Origin: Hybos culiciformis
Lineage: Eukaryota; Arthropoda; Insecta; Diptera; Hybotidae
Length of the DNA: 64,000 nucleotides
Direction: 5' to 3'
Assembly (NCBI GenBank): GCA_964007475.1
Contig: OZ023274.1
Location: forward strand, 29,045,090 to 29,109,089
Position numbers and translations under genes: made by a program. Shown here in pieces: positions 1 through 11,882 of this stretch; position 1 is the stretch's first letter, and every line of letters starts with the position of its first letter. A model generated the notes under the pieces. It saw nothing but the letters and a program-made list of their open reading frames with translations. It was not told where the DNA came from and searched no databases.

Positions 1-2647
1 TACGGGTTGTTTTGGATTTAGCAAATCATTTTCCGCTTTTTTTATGAGTCCTCTTGGAGCTCATCCATTAACATTAGCTGATAAAAAGGGAGCAATGAAT
101 TATGAGCGCATGAATTATGAACTCGGAAAAAGTTTGTATGAGCGGGCAAAATGTCTGTTGACCGCGCGGTCAAATTTCATTTTTTTTATAAATTGAGGCG
201 CGGACAAAATGTCTGTTGACCGCGCGGTCAAATTTCATTTTTTTATAAATTGAGGCGCGGTCAAAATTCATTTTGAAAATGAATTTTGCCCGCACATTTT
301 CCCGCGTTTAAAATTCATTTTCTTTATAATTTGAGTCGTGGCCAAAATGAAAATGAATGAAAATGAATTTTGTCCGCACATTTGGCCGCGATCAAAATTC
401 ATTTTTTTTAAATTGAGTTGCTGCCGGGAACGTGAGTATTATGCAGAAAAGTTATGGAGAAGATACTATTCATTTTAAATGACTTCATACCGCGTCCCAT
501 TCGTTCGCGCGAAGGCCGTCAAGAAAAAAAAAATTTAAAAAAAGTCTCCTAGGCGGTTCGGGGCGATTTTAGCAGAGGCGGTTTTAACGGTGTCGGGGCC
601 CCTGGCGCTGAAAAAAAAATTGGGCTCCGACTCTCTAAATTAAAATAAAATAAAACAATATTAATTAAAATTTAATGAAAAACCTCAAACAAAATCAATT
701 TCATTTAAATATTATTTCTATAAACTAAATTATCAAAAAATAATTAAATTACAAAATTTAAAGAATGGCTCATACATGGTTAGTAAAGCGCGTTGGACTA
801 TGTTGCTTTTTATATGCGCTTGCAGACCCTAATATTTACGCGATATTTGCAGCATTGTCGGATTGACCTCTACATTTATCAATTGGTATATTACACCAAA
901 ATCGGTAACATGATTTGAGACCATAAGATTTTCGCTTTATATTTTGATGAACGCCGAACGCGTATACTGCAGTCATAGGGGAAAAAAACAGTATCTACAT
1001 AAAAACTGAATATGAGAATAATAGGTTTAAAGTTTATTAGTCGTACTGTATTATTCTTTTTTTTAATATTCTTCATTCAGTATATTTTATAGTACGGTAT
1101 TTCCGTATAGTTATGCTACATTTTTTCATTATTAAAAATACATGCCGCCAAATTTTATAATTTTAACAAAATATACAAAGCATTTTACAATCAAAAAACT
1201 TTTTTGAAATTTTGGATCGATTTTCAAAAATAATTTAGCAAATTTTTTGTATTCAAAAATTTGTGATTTTTACTATCAAATGCCATAAATACTTAACTTT
1301 TTCAGATTTTAGTAGATACTGTGTTTTCCACTATGACTGCAGTATAGGAAACATTTTGTAAAATTCACGTTTTCATGGCATTGTGAATAGAATAGAAGCT
1401 ACAATTTTCTATCGCGAGCGCCGTGTGCGACGCCCGTTAGAACCGCCTGTGGATTTTAGGCCTTTTCCAAAAGGATGTTGTTCAAACAACTTTTTTTTAA
1501 AAGTTTCGTACAACTGTCACCTCTAGAAAAATCCAAAGAATTGGGTTGATTTCATTTACCGTTTCAAAAATATAAGATGAAAAGTTCAAATGCGTGAAAA
1601 AGTTATAAATGCAATTTACTCCGAAGTTTTTGGAGATTTTTGGATTTTTTTTTTAAAACATAAGTAATTTAATTAAATTATAATTCTAGAATGTACCGTT
1701 AAGCCCGGGTGTCGTTAAAACAGAATTTAGCAACAGAACAGAATCAGCGACAGAAAAATTTATTCTGCTACTGAAATTCTGGTCAGAATCTCATGAGATT
1801 GCTGCCTTTAAAACAGAAACAGAACGATTTACTTGTCATTACGATTTTAAAAATTATTTTATTATTATTATTTAATTGTTTTCCCCATTTTCCGACAAAA
1901 TAAAACTAGAAAAAACGTAAATAAACAAATACAAAAAAAAATTAAATTAAATTCAATTGACATTCTGGCAACAGAAACAGAAAATAACCTCGTTTGAGGT
2001 TATTCAAATTCTGTGGACAGAATGAATTTTTCTGTCGCTAAATTCTGTTGTAAAATTCTGTCGCACAATAAATTCTGTTCAAATGTATGGGATTCTGTTT
2101 CTGTCGCTAAATTCTGTTTTAACGTGATCCCGGCTTTACCGAGAAAATTGCAAAAAACCGTTTTTTCAAAAACATTTCAGTTACGTTTTTCAATGACATA
2201 TATATCCTGAGTCCCCATGGCCGATAGTACCTCTTGGTGATGACGTCATCGCGAAAGGACAGCCCTCTACTGCGTCCCATTCGCTTCTTTAAAAAAGAAA
2301 ATTGGCCGTACAAAATGTATGAAAAAGCTGTTTTTATTTTCAATACTTGTTAAGTAATATTTTTGATGAAACTATTTCTGCATAATACAGCCGCAAATTT
2401 TGTCGCGGTCAAAATTCATTTTTTTTTCTAAATAGAGTCGCGGCCAAAATTCATTTTGAAAATGAATTTTGTCCGCACATTTTGCCGTGGTCAAAATTAA
2501 TTTTTTTTTTCTAAATTGAGGCGGGGTCAAAATTCATTTTGAAAATTAATTTTGACCGCCAGTCGCAGTCATAATTCATGCGGTCAGAATTCATGGAGTC
2601 GATAAAAAGAGCAGGAAATGGTTTGCGAAAAACAAAACAACCCGTAG
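1..2647. mobile_element. Foldback-type element with long word-iterated inverted ends (left end at or before window edge)
   Basis: The first bases (tacgggttgttttg) reappear inverted at 2633-2646 (caaaacaacccgta), and the match continues inward through poly-T and a shared 'gcatgaattatga' block. The left arm (about 1-450) and right arm (about 2390-2647) are both built from iterations of a word like gcggtcaaaattcatttt, itself partly palindromic (aaaattcattttgaaaatg). Long inverted ends made of tandem short words are the hallmark of Foldback elements. The interior (450-2390) holds no recognisable gene, but a MITE lies at 1696-2141. Whether the element extends left of the window cannot be seen. Confidence 0.7.
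1696..2141. mobile_element. MITE with inverted ends rich in the word cagaattt
   Basis: The left end (ccgttaagcccggg then gtcgttaaaacagaattt) matches the inverted right end (cggtaaagccggga then cacgttaaaacagaattt) over about 32 bp. Both arms repeat words such as aacagaat, gacagaa and gctaaattctg. There is no coding potential. It lies inside the foldback element at 1-2647, so it is a later insertion or an internal module. I did not find a clear target-site duplication. Confidence 0.7.
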
Positions 2648-3009
2648 AAAGAAAAATTAATACACAATTTAAAAGAGCGTAATACCGTTTCTGCACTTGT
2701 CTGCAAAGGTTTATTCCTAAGGTCACCTTAACGAAACCCGTACACACTCTATTTTTTGAAACTTAAAAAAAAAAGATGTGTAAACAAACTCTTTCCATTT
2801 TGTTTATTTTCAAATTTATAGAAAAAAGGCAGAAAAAAGCAAGGAAAAAGCATTAAAGTTGGCAAACTGACATTTTTTGTCTGCAAACTAACTTTTTTAG
2901 TTATTTTTTTTCCTTTTTTTTGTATGAGTAAGGCCTGTTCACAGGTCAGTATACAGGTCAGTTCCGCTCTAAGGTCAGTTTTAAGGTCCAAGTGCAGATA
3001 ATATTGAAA

Positions 3010-3506
3010 TGTTGAGCGTTGTTGATCAAATTTAGTAATTTAGTCCTAAGCTAATTTCAGTGTTGCTAATTTCATTGAAAAATGTAAGATATTTTAAAAA
3101 TAGCTTATTGTTTATAAATTATTTTCTTAATTCGAATAATATTTGTTTTAAGATGGTAATTCTTAAATATGGTAACATAATGAATAACTTTTACGCGGCT
3201 GCTAACCACAACGCCAATGCCTTTTATTTTTGTTTGAAGCTACAGTAGACTTGAGCCAATTTAAATTTACTTAATAATTGGCTCAACCTACTGTACATTC
3301 AAACGAAAATAAAGGGCGTTGCGTTCTGGTTAGCAGCCGCGTAAAGTTACTCATTATGTCGTTTAAGATTGACCATCTTAAAATAAATATTACTCAAATT
3401 AAGATTTTAATTTATATACATGTGTTAAAAGTAAATCAAAAATTTGTGTAAATTCGCAACACTAAACTTATAAATTTACTAAATTTCAACAACAACGCCG
3501 AATATT
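3010..3506. mobile_element. Foldback MITE (about 0.5 kb palindrome)
   Basis: The two halves are reverse complements with modest divergence. For example, 'tttacgcggctgctaacc' near 3190 pairs with 'ggttagcagccgcgtaaa' near 3335, and 'gcgttgttg' at 3016 pairs with 'caacaacgc' near 3489. The centre is near 3262, where 'gagccaattt' meets 'aattggctc'. A transcript would fold into one long hairpin. Open frames here are chance. Confidence 0.8.
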
Positions 3507-3714
3507 CCTAAATTTAAAGGATTTGACTCTTTAAAATCGTTGCGAAATGATATTTATTTTTTAAAGACCTTTAAAAAAATTTGTAATTCTGCATTTTCAA
3601 TAATTTACCTATATTTTTAGATTAATTCATCTAGTAAAATCTTATAAAGAGTACTAACTTTATGGTTTTATATACACACATTTACATATTTTTTTTACTA
3701 TAAATATCTTCTAT

Positions 3715-3900
3715 CTTCTTTTATATATATAAAACTTAAAGTATGTTTGTCTGTCTGCTTATATGTTACCGCTCAATCGATCAAACTTACAACGTGTCTT
3801 TACCTCGGGTCGTGGGTTATTACAGGCTATTTTAAAACCTGTTTGGCGTCCGATTTCATTCAAGTTTTGTACATAAAAAGAGGAAATGATTAAAAACACA
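3715..3900. mobile_element. Possible Helitron-like 5' end
   Basis: The string tatatataaaacttaaagta followed by tgtttgtctgtctgc resembles the 5' ends of some insect Helitron/HelMITE families, which start with TC, a TATATATAAA run and a GTCTGTCTG-like block. No CTRR-ending hairpin was located as a 3' partner and there is no Rep/helicase coding sequence. This is resemblance only. Confidence 0.2.
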
Positions 3901-4247
3901 AATTTGGCTTGGTTTGGAAACCTGTTCATTCGATGAATAAGTAAATATGATAAATTTTTCCCCGTAGATAGTTTTCTCCAAATTAATAAAATAACTGGCT
4001 TTTATAATTCTCTATCAACCTTATAACAAAAATTCCACTTGCAAAAGTAAAATAGTCAGAGTCGTAGCTAGTTTATTAATAAATTACAGTGAATAAAAAA
4101 TACACTGCGAACTTCGTATTCTGCGGTTTATTTCCAACATAATAGGATTTTTCTGCAATATTTAACCGAAAACATGCTAAATTTTTTCAAAAAAAGCTAA
4201 TTTTTCCAAAAAAAAAGAAAATTTTTGTAAAACGGCAAAAAAATTCG

Positions 4248-5012
4248 TCAAATGTCAGATTGTCAAATGTCAGATTGTTAAATGTCCGTTGTCAAATGTC
4301 GGATTGTCAAATGTCGGATTGTCAAATGTCCGTTGGCAAATGTAGAATGTGCAAATGTTCGTTGGCGAATGTAGGATTGGCAAATGTCCGTTGGCAAATG
4401 TAGAATTGGCAAATGTCCGTTGGCAAATGTAGAATTGGCAAATGTCCGTTGGCTAATGTCGGATTGTCAAATGTCCGTTTGGCAAATGTCCGTTGGCAAA
4501 TGTCCGTTGGCAAATGTCAGATTGTCAAATGTAAGATTGTCAAATGTCAGATTGTCAAATGTCATATTGTCAAATGTCAGATTGTCAAATGTCATATTGT
4601 CAAATGTAAGATTGTCAAATGTCACATTGTCAAATGTCAGATTGTCAAATGTCAGATTGTCAAATGTCAGATTGTCAAATGTCAGATTGTCAAATATCAT
4701 ATTGTCAAATGTCAGATTGTCAAATGTCAGATTGTCAAATGTCAGATTGTCAAATGTCAGATTGTCAAATGTCAGATTGTCAAATGTCAGATTGTCAAAT
4801 GTCATATTGTCAAATGTCATATTGTCAAATGTCAGATTGTCAAATGTCAGATTGTCAAATGTCAGATTGTCAAATGTCAGATTGTCAAATGTCAGATTGT
4901 CAAATGTCAGATTGTCAAATGTCAGATTGTCAAATGTCAGATTGTCAAATGTCAGATTGTCAAATGTCCGTGGGCAAATGTCAGATTGGCAAATGTCATT
5001 TGGGCAACTGTC
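4248..5012 (+). repeat. 15-bp satellite array (caaatgtcagattgt)n
   Basis: About 31 consecutive, nearly perfect 15-bp units run from about 4506 to 4970. They are preceded by variant units (tccgttggcaaatg, cggattgtcaaatg) from 4248. Units differ mainly at one site (cag, cat or aag). Because 15 is divisible by three, the array is open in several frames on both strands (for example a 5-residue LSNVR repeat on plus and NLTFD on minus). These are artefacts of the repeat, not a gene. The right border (gggcaactgtccgggaatc, 4993-5011) is also found, inverted, beside satellite units at 45610-45690, so the array belongs to a dispersed element. Confidence 0.9.
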
Positions 5013-5454
5013 CGGGAATCCGAATAACAGTATCAGATTTAAAAGAAATGAATTAACATAAGAGAGTGCGTTAACATTTTTTGAGAGAAAAAGCTTTTTT
5101 TTATTAACAAATGTAAATGTTACAAAAATGAAGGCGGGCGAAGGCGCATTAGATTTGTTGCTCATTATGTTGTTTTTTATTATTGTCATGTTACAAAAAC
5201 ATGAAAAAATTGTGTATACATAATTTCAAAAAATCCTATAGGGAAAAGAATGCGCTGGTTATTAACCAGCCAAGAATAAAACAATTAGAAGAAAAAATGT
5301 ATGCGTAAATAATAAAATCGATGCTTCGGGAATAATTTTGTTACAAGAGACAAAAATATTTTGATTAAAGAATAATACGTTTTTTAACTTATTTAATTTT
5401 TTTTTTTTAAATATAGTTTTTAGGGCGATTACATATATATGTATAAATTTGTAT

Positions 5455-5740
5455 TTAGATATTGCACACCCACTTAAAAATATCACGGCACGCCACTGAT
5501 GCATAGCCATAACATAAAAACACATCCCGGCTCACAAACCAACATATACTAGTAATATCCTAAAATTATGCATTTAATAATCCAAATACATACATATAGT
5601 ATTAATAATGTTCTTTTTCGAACCTCTAACAAAGCTAAATGTTCTAATTTATTAAACCAACACAAACAAACAAACACATCCCAGCTCACAAACCAACACA
5701 TATACTAGTGATATCTTAAATTTATGATTTTAATAATCCA
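5455..5740. repeat. Diverged direct repeat of about 75 bp
   Basis: The block acacatcccggctcacaaa with following 'accaacatatactagtaatatc' at about 5520-5590 recurs at about 5677-5740 with small differences. Between the copies is AT-rich sequence without a gene. This looks like a tandem duplication inside an unidentified repeat. Confidence 0.5.
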
Positions 5741-7559
5741 AGTTGATGTTTAATGCCGGTTTCGGATACAATTTAGTTTAATAATTTTTTTTTTCATGAT
5801 TTTGTTATACGTTCTTATAACATCATTAATTTCGACATTTAATAAGCAAAACTTGTTTGATAAAAATTCTAGTAAGGATCTAATAGTGGCAGAAAAAGAT
5901 CCTTCTTTGGCCGAACCCACTATTATTCCATTATAAAGTTATTTAGGACTTATAACAAAAAAACTGAGACTAAAATGTTACTTGGGAAGCTTTTCCTAGC
6001 ATTTAAACGGTTTTTGTCTATCATCAATTTGATATTTTTATCCATAATATTGCTACTGCAACGTTGTCTTATAAAATGTTTATCAATTGTTAATTAGGGT
6101 ATGATTTTATACAATAGAAAAATATTTTTTTATATGAAGAATAAATACCGATTATTTTGTGTGATTTTTAATCGATTTATTATTTAAAGCAATTTCAATA
6201 TTTTAAAACGTGGTTTTTTTCTTAATATTCTTTTTTATAATAAAATATGTCTTCTGATAATTTAGAAAAAATGGAAATCAAGTAAGTAATTTAACCTTTT
6301 CCAAAAAAATTACGGCAGCCGTCTCCCGTTTTCACATTCAGAAGAGAAATTAAACCTAATTTAAAAAATCTACGAATTAGGCTTTATTTCTCATCGTTAG
6401 GGTTTATAACATGGCAACGAATAAAATTTATTTTTTGGAAAATGTTAGTTTATTTATGTTATGTCACTTTTCGTTTGAAATAAAAGGGACTTAAAATAAA
6501 GAACAAAAACGACTTAAAGTAAATTTATTTCATGTCACTTTTCAATAAAGACATAAGATAAATTTACTTTATGTCGCTTTCATGTGGACATAAAGTAAAT
6601 TTACGTTATGTCCCTTTACCTTAAGACACCGCACCGATTCAGCTATAGCTGAAACATTAGATCACGTGATCTGTCGTACTATTTTGTACGACGTGGAACT
6701 CAAAGTGTTAAATCATATGGGTATAGTAGTATTCCTTTTTGCCCAACTACTACGTAGTCCGTTTTGCCTTTTTTCACTTGTTTTGTTTGGTTTATCGTAT
6801 TTTTTTTTTAGGTTTAATAAACACGTACGAACGTGTTCGTATGAAAGCTAATACATACACAGTCTATAATATACCCAAGAAAAAATAAAACGAATACTAC
6901 TGTAGTTCTATCAGAAAAAACAAAAACACCCAAAAAAAAAAAAAAAACTTACTTTTTTTTGTTTCTATTTTTCTATTTTTTTTCTTCTGTGCTTGCACCG
7001 AGCTTTACAGGTCAAAAATCAAAAATAGACTGAGAGTATTTGATATGATGTCCAAAGAGATAATTAATTGCCTAGGAACGTCACACCAGCGAAAATCCGT
7101 TTTACCCGCCTATGCCGTTTTAGGCCACTTTCCCCTATTTTGAAAAATTCTTATTTAACTAAGAATTCTGAAAACTGAGGTAAATATATAAAGTTTTTTA
7201 TTTATTAAAATAATTTTTTTTGAATTTTAACTTCAAACATTTTTAAAATTTTTTCTTTTTTTGAATTTTAACTTCAAAAAATTTTGAAATTTTTATGTTT
7301 TTTATTTAGGTGTTGCTGTTATTCACAAACAAAATCAAGTGTTATCGCATCAAGTTGAAGGCCCCTTGTAAGTTAGAGTCGCCTGAAAATTGGGCGCTTT
7401 CAGTAATACGAAAAAGAGTCGTCGGCGACTCTAAAAGACGACTTTGGCGAAAGGCGACAGCGTTTTCCATGATAAGGGCTAATATCTTTCGTTTTTCATA
7501 ATTTTTATTTAAAATAAATAAGAAATAACGCAGAAAATCGGGTTTTACGGTAGGTCAAA
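5741..7559. other. Non-genic AT-rich stretch with a small inverted-repeat cluster
   Basis: No gene is supported. At about 6460-6620 the words 'gtcactttt', 'acataaagtaaattta' and 'taaatttactttatgtc' are iterated on both strands, as in the other word-iterated foldbacks of this window. At about 7205-7300 the line 'ttttttgaattttaacttcaaa' occurs twice. Nothing else was recognised. Confidence 0.4.
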
Positions 7560-7830
7560 ATTGTCTCTCTTGTATAGCCTCTCTTGTGCTATAGTGGATC
7601 TTGTATAGCCTCTCTTGTGCTATAGTGGATCTTAAATAATTCTTGATTAATTTTAGTTTGCTGAAACTTCTTTCACACGATGCAGTAGAAACTGGAAGAG
7701 TGAGAAATATTCACAGAGCAATAATAATGTTTGGATAAGACTCAATAAAGCCAAAGTCATGAAGTGCCTGCAAAATTTCAAGTGGAGTTTCAGTTTTAAT
7801 ATTACGTATAAGCGTCGACGCTTCAAATTT
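7560..7830 (-). pseudogene. hAT transposase C-terminal fragment with intact (empty) target site
   Basis: The minus strand reads a stretch resembling the hAT C-terminal dimerisation domain: HDFG, ESYPN, a stop, then IFLTLPV, ASCERSFSKLK and STIAQERL. The DNA aactggaagagtgagaaa at 7689-7706 is uninterrupted, whereas the same site at 17570-24045 contains a 6.45 kb insertion. A 31-bp tandem duplication (ttgtatagcctctcttgtgc...) lies at the left edge, 7568-7630. Confidence 0.7.
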
Positions 7831-7842
7831 GAAGCTTTGAAT

Positions 7843-8142
7843 CTAACATTTTTCGTAACTTTTTTTTTTGCAGTTGCAAGATGGCAGCAACATTAAAGTA
7901 TTTTTTTTAGTTAACCGCGGCTGTACTTCTTTAACTTCTTTTGCTTTTTGATTGACGTTTTCATTAATTGTATTTGCTTTCTTAGTAGACGTAGGAATGG
8001 AGGAGTCAACCTCATCAGATACTTCTTTATCACTCCGTACATCTACTTCGGATGTTGGATAAGATGTTGGGTCCAAAACATCGTCATCACTATCGAAATC
8101 AAAAGAATTTCCCATCGATTGCGCTTGAAACCTAATTTCCAT
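7843..8142 (-). pseudogene. Truncated N-terminal exon of the DNCxxQNKN-type transposon protein
   Basis: The first 97 codons are the same as those of the longer copy at 22784-23458. They start MEIRFQAQSMGNSF, continue with an acidic serine-rich stretch, and reach the CNCKKKSYEK motif. The copy is cut off just after that motif at the 7848 junction, so it cannot give a complete product. Confidence 0.75.
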
Positions 8143-8999
8143 TCAAAAAAAAAATTATTTGCTATTTTGCTTACACTGTAGTTTATATGTGTTCTATTGA
8201 GCTTTACTTGATAAAAAACGTAGCATCTTAACTTACTATGTTTTAGATAAGGTATAATAAATTTAAAAAAATAATTATTACATCTACAAAAACATAGTAA
8301 GTTAAATTCTCCAGATACAATGTTTAAATCTAGTAATACTTACGCTTTTACTAAATCGACCATCATTTTTCCGCGTGATGCCATTATTTTAAATTTTACT
8401 ATAATAAAACTGCACTCGCGCAAATTTAAAAGAAGACTGACTCTCTTGTCTTAGATTTTTGCCGATAAAATCATTGATAACATTTCTAAAGAGCGTGATA
8501 AAAATAAATAAAAGGAGGAGTATAATAGTTTTATGTTTTATGTAAGTATCTTGAATAAAAAACTAAAGTTGCTAAAAAAGTAGTCTCAATTGTGAAAGAA
8601 CAGGAAAAAATATGAAAAAACGGGTGAGAGTGAAAGAAAAAGAAAAAAAACCAGGTTACTTGGTTTAAAAAAAAAATACATAGCAACTTGAGTTACTATG
8701 TTTTGAATTTGGACGGCAGGAGTGAGAAATATTCGCAGATCAATATTAATGTTTGGATAAGACTCAACTAAGCCAAAGTCATGAAGTGCCTGCAAAATTT
8801 CAAGTGGAGTTGCAGTTTTAATATTACGTATAAGCGTTAAATCTCATAGCCAAACTCGTACATATTTAAATCTTTACTATACTTGATGGCTAAATCTGCA
8901 TCCGACTTTTTTAGATCAAAAACGCTGGTTGATTCCAAAAACGAACCAAACAGAAAGGAAAAATCGTTGCAGATAGTTTTCAGTTGCTCATAACGCCAA

Positions 9000-9081
9000 T
9001 TTAATTGATATAATAGAGAAATAGAGATAATTGAGATAATAGAGATAATAGAGATAATAGAGATAATAGAGATAATAGAGT
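9000..9081. repeat. Microsatellite (gagataata)n
   Basis: About seven 9-bp units lie in the non-coding part of the hAT copy. The related copy at 24300 has only one or two units, so the expansion happened after the copies separated. Confidence 0.8.
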
Positions 9082-9473
9082 ATTCCAATTGTACTATGAA
9101 AACTGGCAATAAACTTTTTTTATGCTGCTTTCATTTTAATACGCACACCACAATACGTTTCATTTAATTAACATAAATATATTCGCGCCAATTTGAAAAT
9201 GGAATTGAATATAGAAATTTTCAAATGCGGTACAGTATAAAATTTGGAATTGAATATGAAATAATATCAATGAAATAGAAAAAAATTAAAAATTTACCTG
9301 CCTTAGAAAAATTTTCGGATCACCTATATAAGTGTGAATTATCCCAAGATCCCAATTTTTTTATTTATAAAAATTTTTATTATCGATTAATTTTTTTTGT
9401 TTACTATTTGCAAGGCCCCCCCAGATCCTGGGCCCTGTGCGAGTGCACCTGTTGCACCTGCCTAGTTACACTG

Positions 9474-9926
9474 AGTGGACCACTAATTTTTTTTGAGTAT
9501 TGAAACGTCAAAAACCGAACTCGAATGTCGAATGAAAATGAATTTTTACTCCCTACCTACAGAATTACTTAATAATATCATACAATGCGCCTAAAGAAGT
9601 ACTAACTTCAAAAAAATTAAAACAAACACACAAACCATATTGGTTTTGAAAAAATTCCTCATAATTTTTATCAAGCAATTTAGTCAAAACTTAAGATATA
9701 ATTATCCAATCTTGTCTTGTAATTTACCTAAATGCTTCTTTCTCTCTGTAAAATTTGAAGAAATGCTTCTTTCTCTCTGTAAAATTTGAAGAAATTCTGT
9801 TCTGTTTGAAAGCACTTCGAAGTATTAAATACAGACGGATAATTAGAGATTGATTTCATTATGTACATATTACATAAAATGTCCAAAAAATTTTGGAGCT
9901 AGCTAATAATAATAATTTTAAATTTC
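9474..9926. other. Non-genic stretch with a 33-bp tandem duplication
   Basis: No gene is seen. The block atgcttctttctctctgtaa plus aatttgaagaa occurs twice in a row at about 9731-9796. The remainder is plain AT-rich DNA. Confidence 0.5.
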
Positions 9927-10505
9927 AGCTGGAAAGTTCGTATTTTCGAAACGGCAAAAAACGCAGCGAAATGTCTTGGTTTACTAAAAAAATGTAAACA
10001 ATACTTGAATCTTGAATACCTGGACAAAGTTCAGAGAAGGGCTATTAGATTGATCGATAATCACCAAACCTCCAGCTCATTAACTTCACTCAACCACCGT
10101 CGTAATGTAGGTTCTCTTTCCATTTTTTATAAATACCTTGTTGGAATGGATACGTGTTCCCTGAAAGTAAAGTTCCAACTTCCTCCACTTCAAGTATTTT
10201 CACGCCAAACACGTACCGCTTCAACGTCACACCCATATTTCGTCAAAATTCCCAGATGTGATAGAATGAACTTCGTAAATTCGTTTTCAATTCGCACCTC
10301 GAGAATGTGGAATGCTCTCCCTTCAAAATTGTTCCCTACAGCTGGCGGACGTTTGATTTACGACTTGCGCCGCTTTAAGAAGAGTGTAAATGATTACCTA
10401 CTGACTGTCCCACTTTTTCATCCCGTCTGAACTTCCTGTCCTAATTATCAAATCCATACTTCTTTAAGTATAAAAGGTATCCCACCTAGTGATTTGGTAA
10501 ATTTA
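9927..10505 (+). pseudogene. 3' fragment of a Jockey/CR1-group LINE, same family as 57413-60044
   Basis: The translated sequence matches the last ~180 codons of the long LINE copy: motifs KNAAKCLG, LEYLDKVQRRAIRLI, HRRNVGSLSIFYKYLVGMD and RTSRMWNALP. Relative to that copy, about 30 codons between KQY and LEYLDKV are deleted. After the stop there is a short 3' untranslated tail (ggtatcccacctagtgattt) and an A-rich run, which gives the natural 3' end that the long copy lacks. Confidence 0.85.
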
Positions 10506-11153
10506 ATAAAAAAATAAAAAAAATACTGACAACTCAATACGAAATTGGGAACAAATACGATTTTCAGACGGTTTGCGCCGACGGAAGTAAAAAAAAAACC
10601 ATTTATTTTTCAATTTTTTTTTATTTCCGAATTGAATTGATTCGATTTGACTGTGTAATAAGGGCAATAAAAAAATTCTAGTGACATCTGAAAAAAAAAT
10701 CAAAAATTTTGTGTAAATTTTCATTGAATTTAATTATTTAATAAAATTTCTTTTATTAATAAAATAATAAATTTTTAATTTTTCTATAAATTATCATTTA
10801 TATCAATTGTTATGGGATTTTTAAGCCTACGATATGCTTTAAATGTATTGCGTTGTTTTTTCTCTACTAGACAGCTTTATATTTAAGTTGGTATTGATCT
10901 ATATTAAAAAAAATTAAGATAAACAGTTCCTTGTTCCTTTTTTCGATTATTATTTTCTTTTGTTTTCAACTTGACAATAGGTCACAATAGGTATTTTTTT
11001 TTCCATGAGACTCAAGAAAAACTTTTATTTTTTTTTTCAATTAAAATATTTTGAACTTGCTCATCCAACGTTTTTAAATTATTTTATACGTTTTTAAATT
11101 ATTTTATATGAAAACTTTACTCATATACAACTCAGGTATATGTATACATAACG
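10506..11153. other. No gene recognised; AT-rich
   Basis: The stretch shows only homopolymer-rich sequence and a short tandem repeat (acgtttttaaattattttat twice near 11070-11110). Confidence 0.5.
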
Positions 11154-11530
11154 TGCGGGTAACACTTGCTTAAAAAAAAATCATGATTATGATTTTTTTT
11201 GAATGTAAGTGTGAAATTTTTATGAGTCAAAAATCATACTGGCTTTGATTTTAATCTTGATTTTTTTTCTGGAAATAAATAATTCACATAGATTTTTTAA
11301 AATTTCAACATTCAAATTCAAATCCCGTAATAAGAAACCGTTTTATTATTGTTGTTTGCGCTTTCAAGAGTTTACTTTTTTTTTCAGCAAGTGTAACCCG
11401 CAAGTATCGTGCGGGTTACACTCATTATGATTTTTTTTGAATGTATGGGTGAAATCCCAATCTCAAAAATCATACTGGCTTTGATTTTAATCTTGATTTT
11501 TTTCTGTAAATAAATAATTCACATCAAAGC
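11154..11530. mobile_element. MITE with partial tandem duplication; relative at 26080-26290
   Basis: The ends tgcgggtaacacttgct (11154) and agcaagtgtaacccgca (near 11387) are inverted repeats around a 250-bp body. The first third (tcatactggctttgatttta) is repeated directly at about 11470-11525, with another copy of the cgggttacac end near 11411. The central words 'caaatcccgtaataa' and 'ttgttgtttgcgcttt' recur near 26110-26160, so this is a dispersed family. Confidence 0.6.
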
Positions 11531-11799
11531 CACGTTAATATCAAGCCATGGCTATCATAAAATTAGATGTCAAACAAAGTACCTATCAAAATTTATTCTT
11601 ATTTTCAGAAAGGGTCCCTATAAAAGTATTCATAAAAAATTTTCATGCTTAAACAATCGAAAATAAATAAAAAAAATAAAAAGGAAAAATAATAAATTAC
11701 TTGGTAAAATGATTTATTTTAATACGTTGGGGATCGTTATGTTGTATTTAGTGCTATAGAATTTAGATCACTAAATGGAGTATTATATGCGTCAATAAA

Positions 11800-11882
11800 C
11801 ATGCAATCATTTAGATGCATCTGCGTAAATAATGAAAAAATTTAGATGCATCAGCGTAAATAATGAAATCATTTAGATGTTT
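11800..11882. repeat. Short tandem repeat, about 38 bp, two and a half units
   Basis: The word atttagatgcatctgcgtaa with following 'ataatgaaa' is repeated with small changes. It is not coding. Confidence 0.6.

Larger units (their letters stand above)
7560..9473 (-). mobile_element. Rearranged hAT copy carrying part of the second transposon; related to 17215-25022
   Basis: Three pieces are joined. 7560-7820 (minus) encodes the hAT dimerisation region (ESYPN, then LPVSTASCERSF) with one stop. About 7848-8720 is almost identical to about 23165-24036, the promoter-proximal end of the transposon with the DNCxxQNKN motif. About 8720-9473 is hAT sequence ending in ...gttacactg, like the ...gttacggcactg end at 25022. 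The junction near 7820-7847 has about 30 unrelated bases (gacgcttcaaatttgaagct). The left hAT terminus is missing. Near-identity of the 7848-8870 and 23165-24190 segments implies a recent duplication. Confidence 0.75.

Noticed and set aside
4248..5012. CRISPR-like appearance of the regular array
   Set aside because: There are no unique spacers: units are contiguous, 15 bp and nearly identical, and the context is eukaryotic.
4384..5189. Long open frames on both strands across the 15-bp satellite
   Set aside because: They follow from a period divisible by three without stop codons, occur in several frames at once, and have no domain or start context.
8586..8795. Small gene starting MQALHDFGLVESYPN
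   Set aside because: It is a piece of hAT transposase running into the end of the inserted transposon. The identical frame at 23902-24111 confirms it is repeat-derived.
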